From positions 1-34,141 of the forward strand of contig CAKUOX010000025.1 of assembly GCA_934670175.1 (NCBI GenBank): a stretch of 34,141 bases of DNA, in the 5' to 3' direction. Of this stretch, positions 15,060-22,726 are shown in pieces (within the stretch, counting starts at the first letter, position 1; each line of letters starts with the position of its first letter). The notes under the pieces were generated by a model. That model was not told the origin of the DNA. It worked only from the letters and a program-made list of their open reading frames with translations, and did not search any database. This DNA comes from an uncultured Clostridia bacterium (GTDB lineage Bacteria; Bacillota; Clostridia; Christensenellales; Aristaeellaceae). The position numbers were made by a program, and so were the translations under genes.

Positions 15060-16142
15060 ATGGATCGCGTGTATAATTTCGCAGCCGGGCCGTCCGCCAT
15101 GCCGGAGGAAGCGCTGCAGACCGCAGCGCGCGAAATGCTGTGCTATGGCGAAAGCGGCATGTCCGTAATGGAAATGAGCCATCGCTCCGGGATGTATGCC
15201 GAAATATTTGACGAAACGGTCTCGCTGGTACGCAAGCTGATGCACATTCCGGCCGACTACGAGGTGCTGCTGCTGCAGGGCGGCGCGACCGGACAGTTCG
15301 CGGCCATCCCGCTGAATCTGCTGGGCGCGGGGCAGTGCGCGGATTACATCGACAGCGGCAATTTCGCCCACGGTGCGCTGATCGAGGCGCAGAAATATGG
15401 CGACGTGCGCTGCGTGGCGTCCTCGCGCGATGAAAACTATGTGCGCATCCCCGAATGGAACGCGCGCGATTTCCACAGCGACGCGGCCTATTTCTACATC
15501 ACCACCAACAACACCATCTTTGGCACGCGCTATGCGGCTCTGCCGGAAACGGGCAGCGTGCCGCTGGTGGCGGATATGTCGTCGAACATCATGTCCGAGG
15601 TCTACGACGTATCGCGCTTCGGCGTGATTTATGCGGGCGCGCAGAAGAACATCGGCCCTGCGGGACTGACGCTGGTGATCGTGCGCAAAGATCTGCTGGG
15701 GCACGCGCAGGCCATCTGCCCGAAGATCATGAACTGGCAGAAGATGGCGGAGCAGGGCTCCATGCTCAACACCCCGCCTACCTACGCCATCTACATGGCC
15801 GGTCTGTGCATGAAGTGGCTGAAGAAGCAGGGCGGCGTGGAAGGCATCGAGCCGGTGAACATCGAAAAGGCGAGGCTTATGTACGAGCTGCTGGACGAAA
15901 GCAGCTTCTACCGTCCGACGGCGCAGCCGAACTCGCGCAGCCGCATGAACGTGACCTTCACCACGCCCGACCCCGACACGGACGCGCTGTTCGTAAAGCA
16001 GGCCGCCGCGCGCGGACTGGTGAACCTGAAGGGACACCGGCTGGTGGGCGGCATCCGCGCCAGCATCTACAACGCCATGCCCCTCGAAGGCGTGCGGGCG
16101 CTGATCGCCTTCATGAAGGACTTTGAACAGGAGAATAAATAA
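15060..16142 (+). CDS. serC: phosphoserine aminotransferase SerC
   Basis: A 360-residue PLP enzyme converting 3-phosphohydroxypyruvate and glutamate to phosphoserine. Evidence: N-terminus RVYNFAAGPSAMPEEAL, phosphate-binding GGATGQF (74-80), the ITTNNTIFGTRY segment, VADMSSN, and the PLP lysine in YAGAQKNIGPAG (Lys196). A C-terminal VGGIRASIYNAMP completes the class V fold. ATG at 15060 gives the family N-terminus and is preceded by AAGGAAGGA about 12 nt upstream; ATG at 15048 is also possible. serA starts immediately after the stop. Confidence 0.96.
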   Translation: MDRVYNFAAGPSAMPEEALQTAAREMLCYGESGMSVMEMSHRSGMYAEIFDETVSLVRKLMHIPADYEVLLLQGGATGQFAAIPLNLLGAGQCADYIDSGNFAHGALIEAQKYGDVRCVASSRDENYVRIPEWNARDFHSDAAYFYITTNNTIFGTRYAALPETGSVPLVADMSSNIMSEVYDVSRFGVIYAGAQKNIGPAGLTLVIVRKDLLGHAQAICPKIMNWQKMAEQGSMLNTPPTYAIYMAGLCMKWLKKQGGVEGIEPVNIEKARLMYELLDESSFYRPTAQPNSRSRMNVTFTTPDPDTDALFVKQAAARGLVNLKGHRLVGGIRASIYNAMPLEGVRALIAFMKDFEQENK

Positions 16143-17312
16143 ATGTATTCGATCAAGACGCTGAATTCCATCTCCCCCGTCTATCAGGACGCGCTGCCCA
16201 ACGCAGAATACGCAGTGAGCGCGGACTGCGAAAATCCGGACGCCATACTCGTGCGCAGCGCGAACATGCACGGCATGGATGTGAACGCCAACCTGCTGTG
16301 CGTGGCGCGCGCGGGCGCGGGCGTGAACAACCTGCCGCTGGACGATTTCGCCAGGCGCGGCATCGTGGCCTTCAATACGCCCGGCGCGAACGCCAACGCC
16401 GTCAAGGAGCTGGTAATCGCCGGACTGCTGCTCGCCAGCCGCAAAATCTACGACGGCATCGCCTGGTGCCGCGGCCTGACCGACGGCGAAACGAGCATTG
16501 AAAAGCAAGTCGAGGCCGGCAAAAAGCAGTTTGCGGGGCCCGAGCTGATGGGCAAGACGCTGGGCGTCATCGGTCTGGGCGCCATCGGCGTGCAGGTGGC
16601 CAACACCGGCGCGGCGCTGGGCATGGACGTGCTGGGCTACGATCCCTTCATTTCGGTAGAGCACGCCTGGAAGCTCTCCCGCGCGGTGCAGCACGCGCCT
16701 ACGCTGGAGGAAATATTCGAAAAATCGGATTACATCACCGTGCATGTGCCGCTGATGGATTCCACCCGTGACCTGATCGACGCGGCGGCGCTCCGGCAAA
16801 TGAAGCCGAGCGCGGCGCTGCTGAATTTCTCGCGCGACGGTCTGGTCAACGACGAGGCCGTGAAGGCCGCGCTGGAGGCGGACAAGCTGCGCGTCTACGT
16901 CACCGATTTCCCCTGCAAGGCGCTTATCGGCGTAAAGAACGTGCTGCTGACGCCGCATCTGGGTGCATCCACGCCCGAGAGCGAGGATAACTGCGTGCGC
17001 ATGGCGGCGCGGCAGGTCAACAATTATCTCAAATACGGCTCCATCGAAAACAGCGTGAATTATCCCAACTGCAAGCTCAGCCCGAACGCCATTCCGCGCA
17101 TCACGCTGCTGCATCAGAACGTGCCAAACGTGATCTCCGCCATCACCAAGGTGCTCAGCGAGGAAGCGCTGAACATCGAAAACATGGTGAACATGTCCCG
17201 CGGCGGCTATGCCTACACCGTGGTAGACGTTGGACACGCCCCCAGCGCGCGGCTCGTGGAAAAGCTGGGCACGCTGGATACCATCTATCGTGTGCGCCTG
17301 CTGATGCCGTAA
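16143..17312 (+). CDS. serA: D-3-phosphoglycerate dehydrogenase SerA with ACT domain
   Basis: A 389-residue NAD-dependent dehydrogenase catalysing the first step of serine synthesis. The NAD-binding motif GLGAIG is at 144-149, the substrate arginine in NFSRDGLVN (Arg231) and the catalytic histidine in TPHLGAST (His272). A C-terminal ACT domain (about 320-389) probably gives serine feedback control. The glutamate that normally partners the histidine, expected in a DVFxxEP segment, is not seen; the matching place reads VTDFPCKALIG. This form occurs in many clostridial SerA proteins. GGAG lies 10 nt before the ATG. Co-transcribed with serC; serB is absent here. Confidence 0.93.
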   Translation: MYSIKTLNSISPVYQDALPNAEYAVSADCENPDAILVRSANMHGMDVNANLLCVARAGAGVNNLPLDDFARRGIVAFNTPGANANAVKELVIAGLLLASRKIYDGIAWCRGLTDGETSIEKQVEAGKKQFAGPELMGKTLGVIGLGAIGVQVANTGAALGMDVLGYDPFISVEHAWKLSRAVQHAPTLEEIFEKSDYITVHVPLMDSTRDLIDAAALRQMKPSAALLNFSRDGLVNDEAVKAALEADKLRVYVTDFPCKALIGVKNVLLTPHLGASTPESEDNCVRMAARQVNNYLKYGSIENSVNYPNCKLSPNAIPRITLLHQNVPNVISAITKVLSEEALNIENMVNMSRGGYAYTVVDVGHAPSARLVEKLGTLDTIYRVRLLMP

Positions 17313-17334
17313 GGGCCATGTCGCAACAAAAGCA

Positions 17335-17369
17335 CCATTCGGCTCTGCCATTTAAGCAGAGCCGAATGG
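17335..17369 (-). terminator. left-end hairpin of the MITE-like element
   Basis: Perfect 14-bp stem CCATTCGGCTCTGC/GCAGAGCCGAATGG with a 7-nt loop. On the minus strand it is followed by TGCTTTTGTTG, a terminator-like tail facing out of the element. Confidence 0.65.
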
Positions 17370-17460
17370 TCAGGATGTTGACAAAGTCAACAGACTGCCA
17401 GACGCTGAGAAACCCCGCAAGGCAAGGAAACGCGGGCTGCAAATGAGGGCGCATACATAA

Positions 17461-17561
17461 TACGCACCGGAGACTTTGCGAAGCAAAGTTCCGGCAGCGC
17501 TGCGCGAATCTTTCAGATTCCAGCGCGGGCTGGTCGCCGCTGCCGCAGGCAGTGCGGTGAC
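17461..17561 (+). repeat. three-hairpin module, copy 1 (inside the MITE-like element)
   Basis: Starts TACGCACC and contains three consecutive hairpins: 17467-17494 (CCGGA...TCCGG with GACTTTGC/GCAAAGT), about 17497-17525 (CGCTG...GAATCT/AGATTC...CAGCG), and 17533-17561 (GTCGCCGCTGCC/GGCAGTGCGGTGAC). A copy of the same length lies at 34038-34138 with different stem sequences that still pair. The common stretch GGGCTGGTCGCCGCTGCC is identical in both. Confidence 0.75.
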
Positions 17562-17678
17562 TTCTTCAACGTATGTAACCGATTTTGCAGCCCGCGTTGA
17601 CGAAGCAAGCAAAAATTTTAACTTCGTCAGAAGTGGTTCTCGAAATTTCTGCGTTTGCGGGGTTTGGCAGTGGAATGA

Positions 17679-17715
17679 CCCTGCTGCTCAATGACAGAGC
17701 AGCAGGGTGCTTTTG
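17679..17715 (+). terminator. right-end hairpin of the MITE-like element, likely serCA terminator
   Basis: Perfect 11-bp stem CCCTGCTGCTC/GAGCAGCAGGG (17679-17707) with a 7-nt loop, then TGCTTTTG. It mirrors the left-end hairpin in design but has a different stem. It would stop transcripts coming from serA. Confidence 0.65.
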
Positions 17716-17785
17716 TTGTACAGGGATCGGCAAAGCCGGAACACGCCGATGATCCTTCAAGCGGCGCATTCCAGAATTCCCCGCC

Positions 17786-19171
17786 TTATTCCGCCAGCAC
17801 GGTGCCGTCGGCCAGCGTGATGGTATGGCCGTTAAACTCGATCGTACCCGCGTTTTCCAGCGTGGAAATCACGCTGTCGCCGGTGAGGCTCCAGGTGCAG
17901 CCCTCGCCGATACTGACGGCGATGTTGTCGCCCTCAATCTCGCCGCCCGCGGTGTTCTCCACGATGCTGATCGAACCGGTAAGGCACGCGCCCTTCGTCA
18001 GGCTGAGCTTCAGCGTGGAGATCTCGTCCACCGTAATATCGCCCGCCAGAATCTGGCTCTGTGCGTTGAAGGTCACGTTTGCGCCGTTGGCGCCCGCCGT
18101 GCCCCAGCCGCGCGCAGAATCGTTGCCCTCCACGGTCAGGAGCTTGCCGTTTGCCAGCGTCAGCGATACGTTTTCAAGGGAGATCACGCTGTCGGTATTG
18201 GTAACGTAGAACATGTCGCCCGCATTCGCGGTGAGCGTGCCGCCCATCATGGCGAAGCTGCTCTCGCCCACGTCCGCATCGCCGGACATGCTCTGATAGA
18301 GCATCACGTTATGGATGTTCTCGGAGGCGTCGCCCTGATAGGTGCCGGCCATATTGCCGCTGACGTCGCAGTCATTGAGCGTGACGCTGTTCTTGCCCTC
18401 CACCACCACGGCCTCGGACGCGGTGGCATTGAGCGCCGCGCCGCTGACGGAAATATCGGCGGTAGAATAGATGGCGGGCGAGCCGGTGCCGTGGCTCGTA
18501 TAGCTGCCGCCCTCCACCTCCACGGTGCCGCCGCCGCGGTCGGAGCGAATGGCCGCCGAGGAATTGCCGGAGGTCTCCACCGTCAGCCCATAGGCGTGCA
18601 TTTCCGCGCCGCCGGTGGTCTGAATGCCGCCGGAATTGTCGGCCTGCGTGGTGATCGTGCTGTTCAGTATGGTAACACTGGTGCCCTGACCATAGCTGAA
18701 CACGCCGTTGCCGTTGCGAGCGTTGGTGGTTACCTCGGCGGTATCGATGGTGACCTGCGCGCCGTCCTGCGCCAGCAGACCGGCGTTCATGCCGTAGAAA
18801 TCGCCGCTCTCGGTATTCGAGCTTTCGCCGCCGGACTTGTCCACGGTGATGTTGGTCAGCGAGACGGTCGCACCCGAAATGCGCAGCGCGTTCTCGTCAT
18901 CGCCAGCGGAGGCGTAGGAAGCGTCGGTGATCTCGGCGTCCTCGGTCAACAGCGTGGCCGCCGTGCCGTTTTCACCCTCTGCCGCCGCGCCGAAGCCGCC
19001 GGGGCCAGGGCCGCCCTCCGGCGGCTGGCCGGGCATATCGCCATCCGGACGTTCGGGCATATCGCCGGGTGCGCCGCCCTGGGGCGGCTCAGGCGGCTGC
19101 TCCGCCATGCCGGTGCAGGGCACGATTGCCAGCATAAGCGTCATTAAAAGCGCAAGCAGTTTCTTATTCAT
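17786..19171 (-). CDS. secreted beta-helix-like repeat protein
   Basis: A 461-residue exported protein. A Sec signal peptide (about 1-23, cleavage near GMA-EQ) is followed by a Pro/Gly/Asp/Met-rich segment (24-63). The rest is a long run of short strands rich in Ser, Thr, Gly, Asn and Asp, such as VSLTNITVDKSGG and VTILNSTITTQADN. This fits a right-handed parallel beta-helix of the pectate-lyase or adhesin type. There is no sortase motif or membrane anchor, and no catalytic site I recognise. GACAGGAGG lies about 8 nt before the ATG. It is a single gene, with no clear promoter boxes. A surface or matrix role is inferred only. Confidence 0.75.
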   Translation of the reverse strand: MNKKLLALLMTLMLAIVPCTGMAEQPPEPPQGGAPGDMPERPDGDMPGQPPEGGPGPGGFGAAAEGENGTAATLLTEDAEITDASYASAGDDENALRISGATVSLTNITVDKSGGESSNTESGDFYGMNAGLLAQDGAQVTIDTAEVTTNARNGNGVFSYGQGTSVTILNSTITTQADNSGGIQTTGGAEMHAYGLTVETSGNSSAAIRSDRGGGTVEVEGGSYTSHGTGSPAIYSTADISVSGAALNATASEAVVVEGKNSVTLNDCDVSGNMAGTYQGDASENIHNVMLYQSMSGDADVGESSFAMMGGTLTANAGDMFYVTNTDSVISLENVSLTLANGKLLTVEGNDSARGWGTAGANGANVTFNAQSQILAGDITVDEISTLKLSLTKGACLTGSISIVENTAGGEIEGDNIAVSIGEGCTWSLTGDSVISTLENAGTIEFNGHTITLADGTVLAE

Positions 19172-19328
19172 GTAAGTTGCCTCCTGTCCTTGGAATGGCT
19201 ATATCCTAGCACCCAATTTTGAACAGGCCGTGAACGCAGATAAAACCCGCTGGAAACAATTTGCGGACGGCGGCGCATTATCCCCGGTGACAGTGCATTG
19301 TACAATTTTAAAAAAGGCATTTCGACGC

Positions 19329-19362
19329 GAAAAAGCGCCGTTCGCTTTCGCGGACGGCGCTT
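19329..19362 (-). terminator. terminator of the symporter gene
   Basis: On the minus strand: AAGCGCCGTCCGC, loop GAAA, GCGAACGGCGCTT (one mismatch), then TTTTCGCG. It lies 17 nt after the stop codon. The rest of 19172-19328 has no gene or clear boxes. Confidence 0.8.
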
Positions 19363-19378
19363 CAGAACATACCAGCGC

Positions 19379-20722
19379 TCAGCGCCAGCTGAAATTCAAC
19401 ATGCCAAAGATAAACACCACGGCGATGATGATCGGCACGACCACGGCAAACAGCGGCTTCATCCACTGCTTCACCTTCATGCCCCTGCCGCTGTTGGCCT
19501 CGGCCATGAAATTATCCCAGCCCCAGCCGTGCTTCTTGCTGACGCAGAAGATCACGAACAGCATCGACCCCAGCGGCAGCAGGCAGTTGCTGACCAGGAA
19601 ATCCCACAGATCCAGGAACGACGTGCCCTCGGCAAAGGGCACGAAGCCCGCCCAGGCGTTGAAGCCCAGCGCGCAGGGAATGGAGAGCAGGAAAATGCCG
19701 ATGCCGCAGATCAGGCTGCCCTTCGGGCGGCTCCAGCCGGTCTTTTCGCGCACCATCGCCAGTATGTTTTCGAACACGGCCAGCACGGTGGACATTGCGG
19801 CGAACATCATAAACAGGAAGAACAGCGTACCCCACAGGCGGCCGCCCTCCATCTGGTTGAACACGGTGGCCATCGTGGTAAAGAGCAGGCCGGGGCCCGC
19901 GCCGGGCTCAATGTCATAGGTGTAGCAGGCGGGGAAGATAATCAGACCTGCCATCAGCGCCGCCAGCGTATCCAGAACGATCACGTTTACGGATTCGCCC
20001 ATCAGGCTGCGATCCTTGCCGATGTAGGAGCCGAAGATCGCCATGGAGCCGATGCCCAGCGACAGCGTAAAGAACGCCTGGTTCATCGCGCCCACGATGA
20101 CGCTGCCGTTGATCTTGGAGAAATCCGGCACCAGATAGAACGACAGGCCGCGTCCCGCGCCGTCCAGCGTGAAGCTGTGCACGGTCAGCACCGCCATCAG
20201 CACGAACAGCGCCACCATCATGTACTTGGTGATGCGCTCAAGGCCACCCTGCAGGCCGTAGGCCAGCACCGCAAAGCCCAGCACCACCACGATGGCCATG
20301 TAGCCCACGTTGATGAACGGGCTGGAAAGCATCTTGCCAAATTCCAGGCTCGCGCCGTTTCCCGTCAGGAAATTCACGAAATAATAGATCATCCAGCCGG
20401 ATACCACGGTGTAGAACATCATCAGCAGCACGTTGCCCGCCAGCGCAAAATAGCCGTGCGTGTGCCACTTTGTGCCCTTGGGCTCGAGCGCCTGATACAT
20501 GCCGATCGGGCTCTTCTGGCTCGCGCGGCCCAGCGAAAATTCGACCGTCATTACCGGCAGACCCAGCACCAGCAGGCACAGCAGATAGATCAACACAAAG
20601 GCGCCGCCGCCGTATTTTCCGCACATCCACGGGAATTTCCACACATTGCCGCAGCCGATGGCGCAGCCTGCCGACAGCAGGATGAACCCCAGGCGCGAGC
20701 CCAGCTTCTCTCGATTTTGCAT
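19379..20722 (-). CDS. sodium:neurotransmitter symporter (NSS/SNF)-family transporter
   Basis: A 447-residue transporter with about 11-12 membrane helices in the LeuT-type fold. Helix 1 shows the family signature RLGFILLSAGCAIGCGNVWKFPWM, with the unwound GNVWKFP sodium/substrate site. Helix 6 region is AMNQAFFTLSLGIGSMAIFGSY, and helix 8 is MFAAMSTVLAVFENIL. Bacterial members take up amino acids such as tyrosine, tryptophan or alanine with sodium; the substrate cannot be read here. ATG at 20722 is chosen because GGAGAAGGGG lies 9-10 nt upstream and the longer frame adds only basic residues. It has its own promoter and terminator. Confidence 0.93.
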   Translation of the reverse strand: MQNREKLGSRLGFILLSAGCAIGCGNVWKFPWMCGKYGGGAFVLIYLLCLLVLGLPVMTVEFSLGRASQKSPIGMYQALEPKGTKWHTHGYFALAGNVLLMMFYTVVSGWMIYYFVNFLTGNGASLEFGKMLSSPFINVGYMAIVVVLGFAVLAYGLQGGLERITKYMMVALFVLMAVLTVHSFTLDGAGRGLSFYLVPDFSKINGSVIVGAMNQAFFTLSLGIGSMAIFGSYIGKDRSLMGESVNVIVLDTLAALMAGLIIFPACYTYDIEPGAGPGLLFTTMATVFNQMEGGRLWGTLFFLFMMFAAMSTVLAVFENILAMVREKTGWSRPKGSLICGIGIFLLSIPCALGFNAWAGFVPFAEGTSFLDLWDFLVSNCLLPLGSMLFVIFCVSKKHGWGWDNFMAEANSGRGMKVKQWMKPLFAVVVPIIIAVVFIFGMLNFSWR

Positions 20723-20821
20723 TGTAAAACCAATCCCCTTCTCCAATGTAAATTGCCGCGTGCGCCCTGAAAAAACGCGAACGGCACGCAGCCTCCCCCG
20801 ACCGCGCTTTAGCTCGTTAAA

Positions 20822-20850
20822 ATGATAACACAAATCAGCGCTTATGTCAA
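20822..20850 (-). promoter_or_regulatory. promoter of the symporter gene
   Basis: On the minus strand: TTGACA (20850-20845), 17-nt spacer, TATCAT (20827-20822). The leader to the ATG is about 95 nt. Confidence 0.85.
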
Positions 20851-20954
20851 TTCTGCATTAAATATTGCCGCTAAGATTTACTGCTAAGATCAGGATAATT
20901 TGTTCTGTTTTCATTTGGCAAAAACTGGAGAAGGTGAAAGTGGCGGGGGAGCGT

Positions 20955-21001
20955 GCTTCCCCGTCCACCCAGCTTGTCAAAAAGCTCTTTTTTGACAAGC
21001 T
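20955..21001. repeat. dispersed hairpin repeat, copy B
   Basis: GCTTCCCCGTCCACCC followed by AGCTTGTCAAAAA...TTTTTTGACAAGCT. A leading GCGGG(GG)AGCGT is also shared with copy C at 33047. It lies 26 nt downstream of the stop of the corrinoid gene ending at 21027, where it could serve as its terminator. Confidence 0.85.
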
Positions 21002-21026
21002 GATGCGATCCCGTATCCCCGCGCCC

Positions 21027-21656
21027 TTAAGACGCCAGCTTTTTCGCCATCTGTGCCGCGGAGGCAGCGTCGGCGGTGTAGGCGTCTGCACCGATCTCAT
21101 CCGCAAATTCCTGCGTGATCGGCGCGCCGCCGACCATGACCTTGATATTGCCGCGGAAATCCTGCCGGTTGAGCAGCGCCACTGCATCGCGCAGCGCGGG
21201 CATGGTGGTGGTCAGCAGCGCGCTGAGCCCCACGATCTTCGCGTCCGGATTTTCACGCACCGCCTCCACGAATCTTTCGTGCGGCACGTCCACGCCCAGA
21301 TCAATCACCTCAAAGCCTGCGCTCTCGATCATCATGGCCACGAGATTTTTGCCGATGTCGTGCAGGTCGCCCTGCACCGTACCGATGATCATCTTGCCCA
21401 TGCCGCCGACCTCGCCGCTGCTCAGATGCGGCTTGAGCACATCGACGCCCTTCTTCATGGCGCGCGCAGCGACCAGCATTTCCGGCACGAATATCTCGTT
21501 GTTCCTGAAGCGCTCGCCCACGACGTCCATCGCGCCGATCATGGCCGCCAGAATATCCGTCGCGTTCTCCCCCTCATCCAGCGCGGTCTGCACGGCGGCG
21601 GCGATCAGCTTTGATCTGCCCGCGATTACCAGATTGGAAACATCCTGCCTGCTCAT
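21027..21656 (-). CDS. corrinoid (B12-binding) methyl-carrier protein 1
   Basis: A 209-residue methyl carrier of the MtaC/MtbC/MttC type. An N-terminal helical cap domain (about 1-85, with NEIFVPEMLVAARAMKKGVDVL) is followed by the Rossmann B12 domain. The cobalt-ligand motif GDLHDIGKN has His99 (DxHxxG at 97-102). The later VGLSALLTTTM and VGGAPITQEFADEIGADAY complete the base-off binding site. It should accept a methyl group from a substrate-specific methyltransferase and pass it to the pterin-dependent enzyme encoded just upstream. Start ATG with AAGGA and AGGGGG before it. Second gene after the promoter at 22560-22588, 52 bp after its neighbour. Confidence 0.93.
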   Translation of the reverse strand: MSRQDVSNLVIAGRSKLIAAAVQTALDEGENATDILAAMIGAMDVVGERFRNNEIFVPEMLVAARAMKKGVDVLKPHLSSGEVGGMGKMIIGTVQGDLHDIGKNLVAMMIESAGFEVIDLGVDVPHERFVEAVRENPDAKIVGLSALLTTTMPALRDAVALLNRQDFRGNIKVMVGGAPITQEFADEIGADAYTADAASAAQMAKKLAS

Positions 21657-21708
21657 ATTCCTTATCCCCCTAAAAACTGTTTTTGCCCGCATGGCGGAAG
21701 CATCTTCA

Positions 21709-22524
21709 TTATTTGCCAATCGGGCCAAAAAGACCCGCGCGATAAGCGCCGATATACTCCATGCAATAATCGTCCAGCCCCAGCAGCGCCTCGGTGGCGT
21801 AGATCAGCCCCATCATATCGCGGTCGGTGGGATCGAGAATCGCGCTGTCCAGACCGGCGTTCATCGCCAACACGGTAAAGCCCAGATTGAGCAGCTTCCG
21901 CACCGGCAGATTGAACGAAATATTGCTGACCGCCGCCGTGATGTGGATGGACGGATACCGGCTGCGCACCGCCGAAATGACCTCGATGTTGGTCGCGATG
22001 CCGTTTTCGGAGGTGCAGAGCATCTCCACCAGCGGATCGATGTGGATGCGCTCGGGCGCGATGCCGTAGTGCTCGGCCTTCTGCATGATTCTGTCGAGCA
22101 CCGCCAGCCGATCCGCCGCGCATTTGGGGATGCCGCTGTTGCCGGAGAGCAGCGCGATGACCTGCCAGCCCCGATTTTCAGGCTGCGCCATGATCGGGAA
22201 GATCACGTCCAGCTTATCGCCCTCGCCCGATACGGAATTGAACAGCCCCGGGCGGCTGCAAAGCTTGTACGCCTCGGAAAGTATCCGCGCGCTCGGGCTG
22301 TCGACTGAAATCGGAAGGTCGGTCGCAGCCTCGATGCACTCGATCATCCACCCGAGAGTCTCCAGCTCCTGCGCCTCCGGCACGGATGCGCAGCAATCGA
22401 TGAAGCTCGCGCCCGCCTCGGCCTGCATGCGCGCGCGCGCCTTGATAAATTCCGCGTCTCTGCGCGCGATCGCATCCGCCACGACGGGGATCGAGCCGTT
22501 TATCTTTTCGCCGATGATAATCAT
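21709..22524 (-). CDS. methyltetrahydrofolate:corrinoid methyltransferase (pterin-binding)
   Basis: A 271-residue TIM-barrel protein of the pterin-binding family (AcsE/MtrH/MtqA-like). Visible motifs are IIGEKINGSIP at the N-terminus, FIDCCASVPEAQELETL, LPISVDSPS, LFNSVSGEGDK and IHIDPLVEML, then NISFNLP. These correspond to the pterin and methyl-acceptor site strands of MeTr enzymes. It should move a methyl group between tetrahydrofolate and the corrinoid proteins. AGGGGGGA precedes the ATG. It is the first gene of the leftward arm of the divergent locus. A dihydropteroate synthase role is unlikely given the corrinoid context. Confidence 0.9.
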   Translation of the reverse strand: MIIIGEKINGSIPVVADAIARRDAEFIKARARMQAEAGASFIDCCASVPEAQELETLGWMIECIEAATDLPISVDSPSARILSEAYKLCSRPGLFNSVSGEGDKLDVIFPIMAQPENRGWQVIALLSGNSGIPKCAADRLAVLDRIMQKAEHYGIAPERIHIDPLVEMLCTSENGIATNIEVISAVRSRYPSIHITAAVSNISFNLPVRKLLNLGFTVLAMNAGLDSAILDPTDRDMMGLIYATEALLGLDDYCMEYIGAYRAGLFGPIGK

Positions 22525-22559
22525 ATTATATCGTCCCCCCCTGCCCGCTTACTGAATCC

Positions 22560-22588
22560 AGCATAGCACAGCCTGCCGGTGCGGTAAA
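22560..22588 (-). promoter_or_regulatory. promoter of the leftward corrinoid operon
   Basis: On the minus strand: TTTACC (22588-22583), 17-nt spacer ending TGC, TATGCT (22565-22560), an extended -10 type. It is 36 nt before the methyltransferase ATG. Confidence 0.6.
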
Positions 22589-22598
22589 GTCCGCAAAC

Positions 22599-22627
22599 TG
22601 TATGATTCTATCGCCGCTTTTCATACA
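22599..22627. promoter_or_regulatory. inverted repeat in the divergent corrinoid control region
   Basis: TGTATGA (22599-22605) and TCATACA (22621-22627) are perfect inverted repeats with centres two helical turns apart (about 22 bp). They lie between the two divergent promoters, next to the leftward -35. A partly palindromic TACAATTTGTA overlaps the right half. It is a plausible site for the PucR-type regulator encoded at the end of the rightward operon. Confidence 0.45.
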
Positions 22628-22665
22628 ATTTGTAGGATGAACATAAACGCAATATCGACATGCGG

Positions 22666-22694
22666 TTGCATCTTTCGTGCGCAGCTGATATAAT
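22666..22694 (+). promoter_or_regulatory. promoter of the rightward corrinoid operon
   Basis: TTGCAT (22666-22671), 17-nt spacer, TATAAT (22689-22694). It lies 32 nt before the ATG at 22727. Confidence 0.85.
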
Positions 22695-22726
22695 GGCATC
22701 AGAATGGATCAGAGGTGACACAAGGC

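Larger units (their letters stand above)
17324..17718. mobile_element. MITE-like element with long inverted arms and terminator ends
   Basis: A 395-bp non-coding unit bounded by perfect 13-bp inverted repeats, CAACAAAAGCACC (17324-17336) and its reverse complement (17706-17718). Further matching blocks pair inward in order: ACTGCCA (17394-17400 with 17665-17671), AACCCCGCAA (17411-17420 with 17655-17664) and ACGCGGGCTGCAAA (17430-17443 with 17584-17597). Each end also carries its own hairpin. No transposase is encoded and no clear target duplication is seen. The centre holds the 101-bp three-hairpin module (17461-17561). It fills most of the gap between serA and the next gene. Confidence 0.7.

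Noticed and set aside
14928..17351. An 807-codon open frame on the minus strand opposite serC and serA
   Set aside because: Same reason: the plus strand has the conserved enzymes with promoter and ribosome sites; the antisense product has no family features.
17476..17694. A 72-codon open frame inside the MITE-like element
   Set aside because: It lies across hairpins and inverted arms, has no ribosome site and no protein features.
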